Shown here: piece after piece, positions 11,792 through 23,885 of the stretch
Layout: each line of letters starts with the position of its first letter
Position numbering within the stretch: position 1 is the stretch's first letter
Assembly: GCA_951799445.1 (NCBI GenBank)
Contig: OX637294.1
Span: 25,569,452 to 25,633,451 of the forward strand
Origin: Pseudisothecium myosuroides
Lineage: Eukaryota; Streptophyta; Bryopsida; Hypnales; Lembophyllaceae
Length of the DNA stretch: 64,000 nucleotides
Direction of reading: 5' to 3'
Notes under the pieces: generated by a model
What the model was told of the DNA's origin: nothing
The model's database searches: none
What the model saw: only the letters and a program-made list of their open reading frames with translations
Program-made: the position numbers and the translations under genes

Positions 11792-14700
11792 GCTATTGTA
11801 GGGCTTCTACCAACCCATGTCTAACTTAATACATGGTTAATCCAATCCATAATGTCCTCAATACCAACTTCTATTGCTTGAATGAACCTGTTTGCATTGA
11901 TTTGAGACTAACTAAGAATGAATTGATGACAATGTATAAATAAGGCATATATTCTGCCCATTCTAAACACATGATTATCTTCATCTTATGCAATTGATCC
12001 CATAAAGTAAGCATTGAATCCTTCATTTGTATTTTTTGTTTTCCAATGCAAATACCCTGAAATGGGACAAGTAAGCAATTGTTTCCTTCATTTGTATTTT
12101 CTGTTTTTTCATGCAATGAATCTGAAATGGAACTTTTTGTACTGGGAATTGGGAATTTGGACTAAAATGGGGTAGTTTAGCTTAATGCACTGGAAATAAG
12201 AAAAATTTAACTAGTACGTGTAAGTTAACAAATAATCCGTAACTTTCATACAAATAGAAGGTATATTCACATCACTCATAAATTAGTGACCAACATCTAA
12301 GCTAAGTCATTATAAACTAAACTATTGTCAAAGTATTCTACATAATTGACTAAAGATAATAAGATTCAGCAAAAGTTTAAAATCAAAGTAGATTGATGAG
12401 ATCCATGTTGACAATGAAGACTTGTAATATCAATTCTCAATGACATCAAATTTGGTAACCAAAACACTAGTATCACTACTAATGATGTTGCTCTAAGTAC
12501 TATCTAATATTTGCTAGGGTTGCACAAACAAAACTACATCCAATAGTAGTAAAAGCTTATTCAACCTCCTGTCCAATTTTTTCATTGTTTTCTTTTAATT
12601 CATTGGATGTAGGTAATATAGTGTTCCATATGTCATCTTCTAGACCAACTTCATGAGTAACATTAACAATTGTTTTTAATCAAAAGTGGAAATTAACCAT
12701 TATCTATCTACACTTAACACTAGGAGTAGAAAAAGATAATCAATAATTATTTATTTAACAATGTCCTTTGTATTATTTTGCAGGAGTTTCAAAAAAATAA
12801 CTATCAGTGAGGTTTGTCCTATATCTTAGTAACCATTAACCAAGTTCAACCGTAACACTAGTAGATAAAGACTAACTTTGTATAAGGTAATTTAACCCAT
12901 TCTCAACCCTTTAAGAATTTTGCCTTCTTTTATTCTATGCAAGAGAAAAATTGAATGGAAAAAAAAATTATCTTGAATATTTTATTTTGTTTTCTATAAA
13001 TATTTGAAGTAGAAGGATAGTAGGTAATTATTAGTGTTCCTCAACATATACTAAAAAACAATCTTCAAAAAGTAAGAATCCAAAGGATGAGAATCCATCA
13101 ATATCTCAAAAGGTAAGTGGACTTCACTAAAATTGGATAATGACGAAGTTGGTTTTGGGTCAAAAAAGAGGCCTCGCAAATAGAAAGAAAATCAAGAATA
13201 TGGTATTATACTTTATGAGATGAGGGTGAATGAAAAATTTGTTGAGGGTATTTCTACTAGCTACTCCATGAAGGCATAGGTAGCAAGTGTTATTGCAAAT
13301 AACATCGATATTACTTTCCATCCCACTTTTTTTGCTAAAGTGTTTTTCAAGTAGTGAAAATTTTCCACACATTCTAAAGGTGTATATGCAAAAAAGATAA
13401 AAAATTAATTATAGCTCTTTATACTAAAAATCACAATTTAAAATTGTTTTGGGTGAACATAGTCATGAACCTCTATGTATTAAAATTTATAGAAATCTTT
13501 CTATGCAACGGATGAAATACATCCCACTATAATGGAAACAAATTAATATAGTCATTTGAAGTAATGAAGGAGTATTATCAAAGCCTTAGGATTGGTGCAT
13601 TCTTAGACTTATAAATGTATCACATAGTCAAATGTCAATAGGTTCTCTCCGCATTTTTTAAACAACCATCAATTGTCAATTCTATAAGTCGCAAGCCACT
13701 ATGAGCCAAAATTATAGTTTGAAATGCTTTAACCCGTTACCAAATTTCCAACACATCGATTATTGCACAACATAACTAAATGGTCATGAGGTGTTTGTAA
13801 AGCTACGCGCTATATAATTTATTTTGCAAATTGATACATTTTAAAATTGGTATAGCCCAAAGTCAAATTGCCCAATAGAGTTTTGAGGTGAAAAATATTT
13901 TATAAAGGTTGACCAAATCGGGTGCCTCAAAAAAACTATTCAAATTGCAAATATCATTGATTATAAGATTATAATGTTTGAACTTTAGATTAATGTTTTT
14001 TATGTGTCTTTGTATAGGTTGGGTCAAGTTTCCAAACAAATCTAGTAAAATGCGTGATTGTCTCTTACAACTTGTGCAAGTCGATATATTTCAAAATTTT
14101 CAACAAATTTAAATTGGAAAATATCAAGATACTAAGAAGCCTCCAATTTGTGTTTGTGCTTAAATTCACAACTTCAGTTTAGAAGTTAGTCTATGGATTG
14201 TAATCATTCATAAGTAAATCTTTGAACATTTAAGGGTTATTGTCTTATTTTTGAATTTTGTAATTATTAATTTAGAAATTTTATCACCAAAAATCTTGCT
14301 GAGATCGAACATATCATTGTTAAAAAAAGAATTTGGGCATCATTTAAAATTTACATATACTAGTATGCCATATGCTTTTGCTACAACCAAAATAAAAATA
14401 AAAATAATTTCCTAACTATCCAATGCACAAAAACTTTGAAATTCAGTATCTTTTTTTTTTTTGAGTTAGAACGCCACAAAACAAAGCTTGTACACCCTTC
14501 CTTACTATAGGTCTCACCGTAACAATGCTTAATTTTTAATGGTACCAAGAACGCAGCCGAAGGACGCACAGTCCTCAAGATCTCACCGTAATAAACAAAA
14601 CAAACAAAGAACTTAACTTAAGGTATGGATTTCTACATGAATTAAAATATGGTCCAAAATATTACGACAATTTTTTCTTTGATTTTTTGTCAATAACTTG

Positions 14701-15156
14701 CCCTTGTTAGTTTCTTTGTTGTTGATCCTTGATCTAGCTTGTTCAATTTTTAGTACGAGACAATGAGAAAAATATTGATATTAAGAAAAATATTATGCTT
14801 CTTAGATCATGGTATCGCAGTGAACTTCCAATCTTTCTAAGGGATGAGTCACTTTAGCACAAATGGCATTTTAGAGTAGATAGCTTTTTAGAAAATGGTA
14901 GCTTTTCTTTGTTTTGTTTAATTCTTAGTGAAACCAAAAGACCCACGAAAAACTTAGGTGTACTCTAAATTTTATTATTAGAATATTTTTGAGATTTCCA
15001 TCAATAGGTATTATGTTTATATGTTATGTATTGTAAATAAATAAATAAGGTTGTTAAAATTTGAATCTAATTTATAAAAAAAATCAAATTAATTTCAAAA
15101 CACTTACATTCATTATTTATCAAAAACATAAATTACATTCTCACCATAATTGCTTT
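11792..15156. other. AT-rich intergenic DNA
   Basis: No recognisable gene, RNA or well-bounded element. All open frames are short and without motifs. Confidence 0.4.
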
Positions 15157-16075
15157 TTAACCCCTAAAATACCAAGGCATTTTCTGGCTCCAAAACCACT
15201 GAAAACTGTCATTTCTTCTGCGATCACTCCCTAAACCAAAAAAAACTTTTTTTTTAGAATCTAATCTTAGGATCTTGTACTTCACTTATCTCAAATCATG
15301 TGGTAAAAATTTCATGAAGTTTGACCGTACGGATTCAAAGATATTAGCATTTGAAGTTGGAAAAAAAAGTTTTTTTGAATTGTTTCCTGCAATTTCAGAT
15401 GACTTTGACGGCCATTTGTGGATTTCTTTTGCACTACACAACAAAAAGTTAAATTTTTTTATGCTGAACATTTGAGTTGAGAGTTGGAGAAAAAAAATTC
15501 AGCATATCAAAACTTGATTTTCACAAATAAAAAAATTGTTAAGTAGAAGTAGGTCCAAAACTAATCGAAAAACTAAATTGTTAATAGCTCTTAGATGGAA
15601 TTCAAACACCATAATTCCAACAGTGGGATTGTTCTTGCAAACAAACTTGACCTTGTCAAAAAAAAAATTGAAAAAGTTTGAAAATTACATTCTAAAATGA
15701 ATTCTATAAGTTGCTTTTTGGAAGAAGATGCTTAAATTGCCCAAAAAACAAGATTGTCCATAACTTTCTCATTATTAGTCCAAATAGAATGAATCAAAGC
15801 TTCAAATGTAGACAAAAACATGATCTTTGAGAAAAAAATTGAAAAAAACAACTTTTTTTTTTTTTTTTTTTTGCCTGGCGAACTGTTTTTTTACTTTAGG
15901 ATGGCATAACTTTTGCTCCCAGGCACCGATTGAAAAAAAATTATATTTTTAGAAAGCTAATGTGATTCCCTATCTTCAGAAAAGTTTCAAAAAATCAGGC
16001 CAAAATTTGAGGCCACATGGGCCTGCCTGAAATCTGAAGTGTCCCCTGAGGGGACTTTGGTACTTTAGGGGTTAA
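15157..16075. mobile_element. TTAA-flanked TIR element, copy 3 (919 bp)
   Basis: TTAA at 15157-15160 and 16072-16075. The left end TTAACCCCTAAAATACCAAG pairs with the right end CTTTGGTACTTTAGGGGTTAA with two or three mismatches. The interior is homologous to 7072-7982. A poly-T tract lies near 15856-15873. Open frames on both strands at about 15275-15475 are low-complexity and not a transposase. Confidence 0.75.
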
Positions 16076-18507
16076 TTAAATTCATCTTTCATTCATTAAC
16101 AAAATGTGACCAAAGATTTGATAACAAAAACATGTAATGGCATACTTTGAACACTTCAGTGACAATATAAATTTTGTGTTCAATTCTTCATTGTATGGTT
16201 GTTGTATGTCTTTGGCCAACATTTTCAGAAAACTTTATTTCCTTTTAATGTGTAAAAAAATTGATTGCCTTTGAATAGGTGTGTAACATGTTGAAAGTGC
16301 TATTACCAAATTCTTTACATGAAGAAATTTACACAAAATGTACAAGATTATTGAAGTGTTAAACTTTTCAATTAGAGGAATGGAATGATGTTTTTATCAT
16401 CAAATCTTTGAACTTTTTGTGCTAATCAATGGAAGATTTTAATTAATTCAATTTGTTAAAAATTCACATTCAATAATTTTTTTTAAATTTTTTGATGATA
16501 TTTCAAAGTAACAAGCTTTAAAATTGTTTTTTAAAATATTTAAAAAAAATTGGATTGCAGAAATAATTTCTATGCTTGATGCATAAAATATTCTCTTGTT
16601 GATGGAAACATTGATAGACACATCTTATAGCACTTATAAGTTTTGTTCCCAATTCCTTGGGTCATTAGGGGAGAAAAATGTTTAACAATTTCAATTTGGA
16701 ACTCACTTAGTCAAATTGAATCCATTTTATCATGTACAATGAAAATAAAAATATAGTAAGAACAGTTTTCAATCCCAAAATGTTGCAAGAGATGGGCAAG
16801 GAACCACAAACAATTTCACAAATTATCGAGAGGTAATAAGAGCTATTGAAATTGTAGATAATCAATATTTCTGTTCCATTTCAAATTAATATTAGTAAAA
16901 ATGCATGCTGAAAAAACATTGCATACTATATGCATTTTAAATAACACAAATTTAACACAAAATCATGGTCTACAAAGTTTTTTTGTACATGTCTTTATAC
17001 TAATGTAACATTTTTTAATTCCACACAATGACATTTCTATGTTGTATTCCTTGAATGGTGGACACATTAAATTTAGTCTAATCTTTGTATACAAACTCCA
17101 GTGAGTTTAGTCTTTTGTAGCTCATTATTCCATCATTTATAATTTTGAAGAGAATATTCATTAGAAAGTGATCATATGTACTAAAAGAAAGCAAGAATGT
17201 AAACATCAATCAAGATTTCAAGTGAAGTGGGGAAACAAAATTAAGAAATCATGTGAACATGCGTCAATTAGTAATGTACAGTACAAGTTGCCATTACAAA
17301 AAAATGAGTTAATATTGAAAGGAAGGAGCCTCCGACTATGTAGAGGAATATCAAAATCCTCCACTTTGTATCTTCCAGTTTGCCATTTTTAAGGAATGAA
17401 TTTTTTTTTTTTGAAAGATGAATAATATGTCTAATATATGTTATAATTTTTTTTTTAATTTTGTCAAAATTTAAGATTACCAAAATTTTGAAGGAAAAAG
17501 GAAAAAAATCCATATCAAATACAAAACATGTTTAAACAATCTAAATTTTTCAAAATATAAATTAATCATACTGTATAAGATGAAAGTGTAAATATTTTGA
17601 TGTATCATTCTATATGTATAATGTATGATTTTAAATCCTCAACTTCAAACTTCAATAGAATACTCATTTTAAGGCAACTTTCAAGTTTTCAAATATATTA
17701 GAAACTGCATTTTGTAAAATTTACTTTGTTGGTATTGATCATTTTGAATGTAAAGATCTCAACATACTAAAATACATTGTATAGGTATACTATTTATTTG
17801 ATAAATTAAATCATTAAAATAAAAAATAACCAATATGACTATAACTTGATTCAATGACATGGATGGATATAATATTAATAAGTTCTACATATAAAATTGG
17901 ATGAAAATCACTTCCTCTTCATTAAAGGAAAACCCTTTAACCTTCTAAAGAATACTTTGTTCTTGAAGTGCGTATTCAGTTGAAAAAATTGGAAGTAAAA
18001 ATTTCATACTTAATAACTTAGAAGCCTTAGTGCATTAATACATTTTTTCGTCATCTAAAACATAATACTATGGCTTGTACTATGACTTGTGAGGCCCTCG
18101 GCATCAATAAGGTAACCAAACATGTTCTCGACCCTTTTAAAAAATTCACCTTCCATTTTATTATCAAGAGTCATAATTGATTTATTATTTGAGTGGAATT
18201 TTTTTAAGTAAAAATGTAAAATTTTATGAATATTTGAAGTGAAAGGGTAATAGGTACCTATTATTGTCCAAGACATGTATTTAAAAAATATTTTTCTCAA
18301 ATCAAAAATCCAAGAGATGAGAGAGCATCAATATTTTACTAGAATTGTAATAAAAAAGAAGTTGGTCTTGGGTGAAAAAGTAGAGTTGGGGATTAAAGAC
18401 AAGGTCAAAGGTTATAATGTAGGGTCTTACGTTGATGTTATGAAGATGTGGCCATTGATGGCGTCATACTTTAATGTTATGAAGAGGTGGTCGTTGAGGG
18501 CATCTTC
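16076..18507. other. AT-rich intergenic DNA
   Basis: Long A/T-rich stretch with homopolymer runs (for example T-runs at about 17400 and 17448). No recognisable gene or element. Confidence 0.4.
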
Positions 18508-18986
18508 GATAGATTGGCATAAATTGCCATGCCAAATAAAACTCTAACTTTTCACTACTTTATAATTAGAATTTGAAAACTCTATCATTGGAAGTGCATT
18601 CAAAAGTATTTTAATTATGTATAACGAAACTCAAATTCAAACTTTGGATAAAGAAAACAAAACACTTGAAAAGCTAGCTAAAAAGACAAATTATAGTGAT
18701 CTTGGCAAATCATGATTACCAATGCACCTTTTAATCTGATTTGCATCCAATTTTGAATGAAATGTAGGTTCTTAACTGTGATTTGTCAAGATCACTACAA
18801 TTTTTGTTTTCTTTAGCTAGTTTTTCAAGTGATTTGTTTTCTTTTCTAAGGTTGAATTTGAATTTTCTTGTACCTATTCAAAGTACATTTGAATGCACTT
18901 TCAATGATAGAAAATTAAAGTTCTAATTATAAAGCAATGAAAAGTTAGAGTTGTATTTGGCGAGGCAAATTCCAAAGTCTATTGAG
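18508..18986. repeat. Long foldback (inverted repeat), arms of about 200 bp
   Basis: The left arm (about 18508-18700) pairs with the right arm (about 18770-18986). For example AACTCTAACTTTTCACTACT in the left arm faces AATGAAAAGTTAGAGTTG in the right arm, and GGAAGTGCATTCAAA faces TTTGAATGCACTTTCAA. The arms are roughly 80% complementary, so a transcript would form a long hairpin. It could be a foldback MITE or a small-RNA-producing locus. Confidence 0.75.
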
Positions 18987-19074
18987 GCCCCTTCACTCAC
19001 AACCAATCTTCCTCCAATTCCTTAAAAATTGTGATTGATTCTTGAATGATAAGCCAAATTTTGCACGCTTGATT

Positions 19075-19260
19075 TTAATTGAATCTTTGACAAAAGGTAG
19101 CCTTAATATTTTTGTGGAATGTTTCGACCTAATGAATACACTTCTATAGGAAAGAAGATTTGCCAAACACCACATTTAGGCTGCAAAGTCAAATCACTAT
19201 TCAATGCCAAAAAGGGATGTTTTCCACAGCCACCAATATGTCCTTTAAGGCCGGGATGAA
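19075..19260. repeat. Dispersed repeat A, copy 1
   Basis: Similar to 35730-35880. Shared elements are AATGTTTC-ACCTA, then TTGCCAA-C-CACATTTAGG-TG and CAAA-TCA-A--CA-TATTCA. It is not coding in either copy. Confidence 0.5.
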
Positions 19261-19367
19261 CCGGCCCCCTCACTTGTCCTCCCTAAGTCATTCCAATGGG
19301 ACTTGTAGAAAAAAAAATCCCCTATTTTGTACTTGATTAAATCATCTTCTACACCCATCCAAGCTAA

Positions 19368-19462
19368 TTTGGGGCCTCTAATTGCAAATATGAATTCAAA
19401 ATTTGTAAATTTTATCATGCGTCGGAAAAAAATTTAGCTTTTTCCACAAGGGTAAAATTGAT
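19368..19462. repeat. Dispersed repeat B, copy 1
   Basis: Closely matches 40865-40962: both contain GCAAATATGAATTCAAAATT followed by TTTATCAT and an A-rich stretch. The function is unknown; it is probably a fragment of an old element. Confidence 0.6.
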
Positions 19463-20337
19463 GACTAGCAAGGGGGTTGGTTCACCCCGGCCTCCTTCAA
19501 GGATTAAAGCAAAGCCACCCATTCCTGACCAGTGACCCAAACTCAACCTATAGGTGCAAGTATTTCCAATCAAGGCTGCACCAATTTTTTTTAAGTGTAG
19601 AATGTTTTTTTTTTTTTTTTTAAGGTTGCAACTAGTAAGTTCATGACTCCATCTCAAAGTTCGGGACCAACGAATTGTCAACAATTATCATGTAGTTACT
19701 ATTGTTTCATGGGTGCGTACGTAAATTTGCAAATTATCGCATCGTTACGATGCACACGATTACTGCAAAGAAATGGCACTACTTTGAAATTCATATTAAC
19801 TATATAACTTCTATATGTTAATCACAAGTGCGCAAAAAACACAAATTATACACGAAAATTTACATTCTTTATCGTGCATTTTTTGTGCATTGAAGGACAC
19901 AAAAAATCCATGACAACAATGTCATTGGAGTCATCACTGCAATAATGCTTCTTAACTGGTATCAATTAATGTTCCAAAAAGTATTTTTAATGTTCAATTG
20001 TTGATCACATTCTAATTTAAAAAAATTCTTTACTAAATTTCTGGCATTTTGAACTAAATCCATCATTCATCAATACTGTAGGCCATCAAATTTATACTTG
20101 AACTAAATCCATCAATAGGTTACCAAGAAACTTGATAGCGTAGTGAAAGAATTACTTCATTGTAGCTTGAATTGATTCCATGACTAGGCCACCAAGAAAC
20201 TTGGCAACATAGTGATGAAATCTCTCCATTGGCAATTGGTGAGAGTTGAGGGTAGAGAGGTCCTCTTTATACTACAATCCACTCTATCAACACTCAAAAG
20301 ATATGGTATAACTTGAAGATGAGAGCTTGACTTCTCA

Positions 20338-20758
20338 TAGTCAAGTTGTTTTGAAAATGTATAAATCGTGTTCAAAGTAGAGATTCAGACCTCAGTTTGG
20401 CATAGTAAAGTACCTTTTTTTTAAAACTTTGAACTAATAAAAGTTAGTAAATGAATCTAGCTTTCATCTCCAAAAATCCGTTTGAGATTTAGAGCCTCCA
20501 ATCAAAAGTTATGGACAAAATTCAAAGGCAATGTTTGAAAATGTCAAAAAATTGTCTCTTCCAAACCCGTCTCTGAACTTTGTCTATAACTTTTGACTGG
20601 AGACTCTAAATCTCAAACGGATTTTTTGAGATGAAAGCTATCTTAATTTACTAACTTTTATTAGTTCAAAGTTTTTTGAGAAAAGTTATTCTTCTATGCC
20701 TAAATGAAGTCTGAAGTTCTACTTTGAATACAATTCCTGCCGCTTTTCAATTGACTTA
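20338..20758. repeat. Long foldback (inverted repeat), arms of about 180 bp
   Basis: Left arm 20338-20536, right arm about 20565-20758. Strongest pairing: TTTGAGATTTAGAGCCTCCA opposite GGAGACTCTAAATCTCAAAC, and GAACTAATAAAAGTTAGTAA opposite TTACTAACTTTTATTAGTTC (perfect over 20 bp). The loop is only about 30 bp. This would give a nearly continuous stem if transcribed. Confidence 0.85.
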
Positions 20759-21426
20759 GTATTGAAATTGTGAAAAATAAAAAAATGCAATTTTAGTCAA
20801 TAACTATGCATGGATATGATGTTGTGTGATTATTGCACTAACTTAATATGTCTTAGAAAAGCACTAATGCTGCACGAAGTTAGTCACCCATCACTAAACC
20901 ACTAAAGTCGTACATATTTCGTCATGCATAGTTATCGTGCAACTTTAGTACTTCAAACTCAAATATGAATGACATGCCTCAACTGCATGGTATTAATGAA
21001 TGTCATTATCGTGTTTTCGTCATGTTTCCAAATGAATGAATGTAACACGAAAGCAATGCTTGACGATAATCGTGCGATTACTGTTGACATTTTGTGACAG
21101 AGGAACTTTGTGATGTCATGTCCCAAATTGTGAGAAAGAAAGTAGGAAAGTAGAAAAATCATCAATCCCACCGCAAAGATAGAATCTGGTCCAAATTTGA
21201 CAATATTTGGCTTCAATCCTTGGTTTAGCAATTAGAAACGGAGACTCTATCATTTGGACTCTGAGGGGCCCTCCCTTGTATTCTTTTACTCAGCCACTCT
21301 CTCAATTGTCATTTCTCTTGCTCGATATCTCTTCATCTCTAGCCTCATGGGTTGGTTGTTTTCTTTTGATGTTTTTTAATGCAATGGTCTTTCCATTTGT
21401 TCAAAAAAAAAATTAGTAATAATAAT

Positions 21427-21590
21427 AATAAGTAGGAAAAAAGTTTTTGAATGATCGGAGTTGGAAGAGTCTAGACATTGGCCATGGGTCCACAACACTT
21501 TTTGCCTTCCAAAATTCATAGTAATTTAAGTTCAAATGATAAAATTACCAATTTTTTTGCAATCCCCATCATTTCCATCAATGCACCTTT
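21427..21590. repeat. Dispersed repeat C, copy 1
   Basis: Similar to 37095-37260: AAGTAGG, then TGATC-GA-TTGGAAGA-TCTAGACA, then TTTTTG-CT-CCAAAATT and A-AGTAATTT-A. No coding capacity. Confidence 0.55.
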
Positions 21591-21670
21591 GAAAACATTT
21601 GTTTTGCCTTGCACTACTTCAGATCATGTTGGAATTGCTTATTTGGTCAGTTATGGGTGGCTCTACCTTA

Positions 21671-21760
21671 TTAACCCTTGAACATATGGTGACCGATGGA
21701 TGACAGAGAATCAACCGGTGTAGGACAGAAATGCAACTATTCATCCTCGTTTATTACAAC
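21671..21760. mobile_element. Short TTAA element family (type S), 5'-truncated copy
   Basis: Starts TTAACCCTTGAACATATGGT and continues with GCAACTATTCATCCTC, as in 61498-61728. Similarity stops at about 21760, so only the left part survives. Confidence 0.55.
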
Positions 21761-22029
21761 ATTACAACCATTGGATTGGCATTTTTCAATTCCATAACTA
21801 AATTCTTAACAATTTAGTATTTTGAATCCTTCTCTACTTCACTCTTTCTAATTTCTATTTTTTTTCCCTATATGTTGTACAATTCCAAATGATCTCAAAT
21901 TTTTCAAGAATGTAGCTAACTTGCCTTGAAGAATGAATCCAAAGAAGCACCACCATTTTGGACATTATTTCATACAACGTGACTTTATAAAGTACAGCTG
22001 CCCTATTTTTTGCAGGGCCCTCAAAAGGA

Positions 22030-22242
22030 TTTTTGTCAATTCAAACGATAATATCTTGCAATCCACAGAGTGGGAATTTCTAAAAAAAAATTCCACATCT
22101 TCTCAAACCAACATTCTACAAGATCCTACGATTACATGTGTCCAATTCTTATTTTTATTTTTTTTAAATTTGATATTTGTACTAAAAATGGTAATTTTAG
22201 AGCATTTTTGGTGAAAACATAGTCAAGGAATTTTAGGGATTA
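22030..22242 (-). mobile_element. Fragment of a 0.9-kb TTAA element in reverse orientation
   Basis: Reading the minus strand, this stretch follows the left end of the element at 26454: TAATCCCTAAAATTCCTTGA, then ACTATGTTTTCACC, then a block with GTAGGATCTTGTAGAATG. Only the terminal 200 bp are present; the other end is lost. Confidence 0.6.
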
Positions 22243-22306
22243 CCCCCTAAAGGATGGTGTGTGTTGTAGAAGCCACCTAGTGAGCTTGTGATCCTTTAGG
22301 GGTTAA
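22240..22306. mobile_element. Miniature TTAA element (about 65 bp)
   Basis: TTACCCCCTAAAGGAT at the left and ATCCTTTAGGGGTTAA at the right form inverted ends around a core of about 35 bp. It sits immediately next to the reversed fragment at 22030-22242 and has the same terminal sequence as the larger elements. It may be an extreme internal-deletion product. Confidence 0.5.
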
Positions 22307-22439
22307 GGCTTAATACGTTGCCTCCATGGTCTCTTAGTTCCCTCCCTAATTGCACGGTGACACATGAAAGGCAACACTGAGCTTTCCTTCCTTATTATAA
22401 AAACAACCAAAGGCCTGAAGCCACCCAATCTGCCAGACG

Positions 22440-23290
22440 GACCCTAAATTTTAGAAAGCCCGCCCCGGCCCTCCAGCCAACTTCACGACCGGCTACCCAA
22501 CCGAAAGGTCCGAAACTCCGAAACGGAATGGGAGCGTCGTCCCTTCTAATTTCAGGACCCCAAAAATGAAGAAATGAAAGATTCCGCTTTCATTTTAGAA
22601 AAGTGCCGAAACAAAATTTAGTTCGTTATTTATAACTGAAGAAAAGATACGGGGGCACCAACTGGCAAGGTGACATTCCCAACTCCGGAAAGAACAAAAA
22701 AATCCCCCAACCCCCCAACTTCCCAAGGTGTCGGGAACTCGCCGGGAACAACACAGGGGAACAAAAGCCCCGCCAGCCCAGGAAAAGCCGGGTGAGCTTC
22801 GCGAACCCACGGAGAACCCATGGGAACATACTGAGAACCCACAGAGAACCCGCCAAGAATCCACTGGGAACCATGGGAACACGTTGAGAACCAGTCAAAA
22901 CTCGCCACGAAAGCACAAAGCCATTGGGAACTCTCTCGGACCCCATTGGGAGCGCCGCAAAAACGAATGATTTCCGGTTGGGGACAGCCAGGTTGACGGA
23001 CGGAGGTATTCCGTCCGTTCGTTCGTTCGTTCGTTCGTTCGTTCGTTCCGTTCGTCGGTCCGTCTCCGTCTCCGTCGGGAGGGGAAATAGCAAGAGGGAG
23101 TGACGGAGGGGATCTGGGAAGCACGACGGACGGAGGGACGGGCCCCACGCGGTGTTCCCAATTGGCTCCGTCGCCTATAAACAGACGTGGCAGGCCCCCC
23201 CAATAAAGAAAGGCTGAGTGGGAACGCGACTGGACTGAAGCAAGTTTCAGTTTAAGTTAAAGTCGACGTGATTTCAGTTGCACATTCTAA
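22440..23290. other. GC-rich island with simple repeats, no gene recognised
   Basis: Sharp rise in GC in the middle of the AT-rich desert. It contains partly repeated purine-rich units (GAACCCATGGGAACATACTG and GAACCATGGGAACACGTTGA, about 22811-22890), eight copies of GTTC at 23017-23048, a TATA-box-like CCTATAAACA at about 23174, and AATAAAG about 25 bp later. Open frames on the minus strand are low-complexity translations of the repeats. It could be a relic promoter, an LTR fragment, or the first exon of an unrecognised non-coding transcript. Confidence 0.4.
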
Positions 23291-23383
23291 ACTCCGGCTC
23301 GGGGAACGTGAGTTCTATCATGGCACAGGCGACTTGCCAATTTTACACTCATAGTACTAAATAACAATACTTCCTTATTACTG

Positions 23384-23423
23384 GAGGTCGGTTTAATAAG
23401 GTAGTCTGCTCTTAAACCGACCT
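23384..23423. repeat. Perfect hairpin AGGTCGGTTTAA / TTAAACCGACCT
   Basis: Twelve-base perfect stem with a loop of about 16 bases (AGGTCGGTTTAA, then TAAGGTAGTCTGCTC, then TTAAACCGACCT). It lies at the left edge of the repeat block shared with 33399-33682. Confidence 0.6.
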
Positions 23424-23439
23424 TTGTGGAATTGGTTGC

Positions 23440-23880
23440 ATTTGTAAACTCCTTGAAATGATTTTCAGTAAATTTTTGGAGGAAGAAAAAATGGAATTGG
23501 CATCTAACGCAAGTTGTTTCATGTTTTTTGGACAATTGTGGAATTAATTACAAATTTTTGAAGTTGAAATGGAGTGGTCACGAAAAGCGACCATCTCAAA
23601 TGTAGTGAAGAGAGTAAGGAAATCATTTGCCAAGAGTTTCTTAGCACTTGGTGCAAAAATGAGTTTTTTTGTTCAGGTAGTTTCCACCAACATATGTGGA
23701 ATATGACTTCTAGTCTCTTCCCTTGGATGACTCGGCCTCGTGAGCTGGATTGATTGTCTGTTTCGCTCTCTTTGTTTTTATGAAAGCACTTTTTAAAGAA
23801 AAAAAAAAGCGACCACCTCTTGAAATGGAAACTATAGGTACATTGAAGAAGCAAAATGTACCTCTGTGTTAGTGGTCACT
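23440..23880. repeat. Dispersed repeat D, copy 1, interrupted by an insertion
   Basis: Two blocks (about 23440-23597 and 23805-23880) match 33418-33640 in the same order, including GTGGAATTAATTACAAATTT and GAAG-AAGCAAAATGTACCTC. Between them sits a 207-bp insertion (separate entry) that is absent from the other copy. Confidence 0.7.
23598..23804 (+). mobile_element. Retroposon-like insertion with A-rich tail and 15-bp target duplication
   Basis: AAAAGCGACCATCTC (23583-23597) recurs as AAAAGCGACCACCTC (23805-23819) on the other side of a 207-bp insert that ends in an A-rich tail (AAAGAAAAAAAA). The paralogous copy at about 33570 has a single, uninterrupted site. A target duplication of about 15 bp plus a 3' A tail points to LINE-type reverse transcription, as for SINEs or processed transcripts. 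I do not see clear tRNA-derived A/B boxes, so the source RNA is unknown. Confidence 0.55.
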
Positions 23881-23885
23881 TTTAG

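Noticed and set aside
22595..23203. Overlapping minus-strand frames of up to 172 codons in a GC-rich island
   Set aside because: They are translations of GAACC/GTTC-type repeats in several frames at once, a sign of repeat-driven openness rather than coding.
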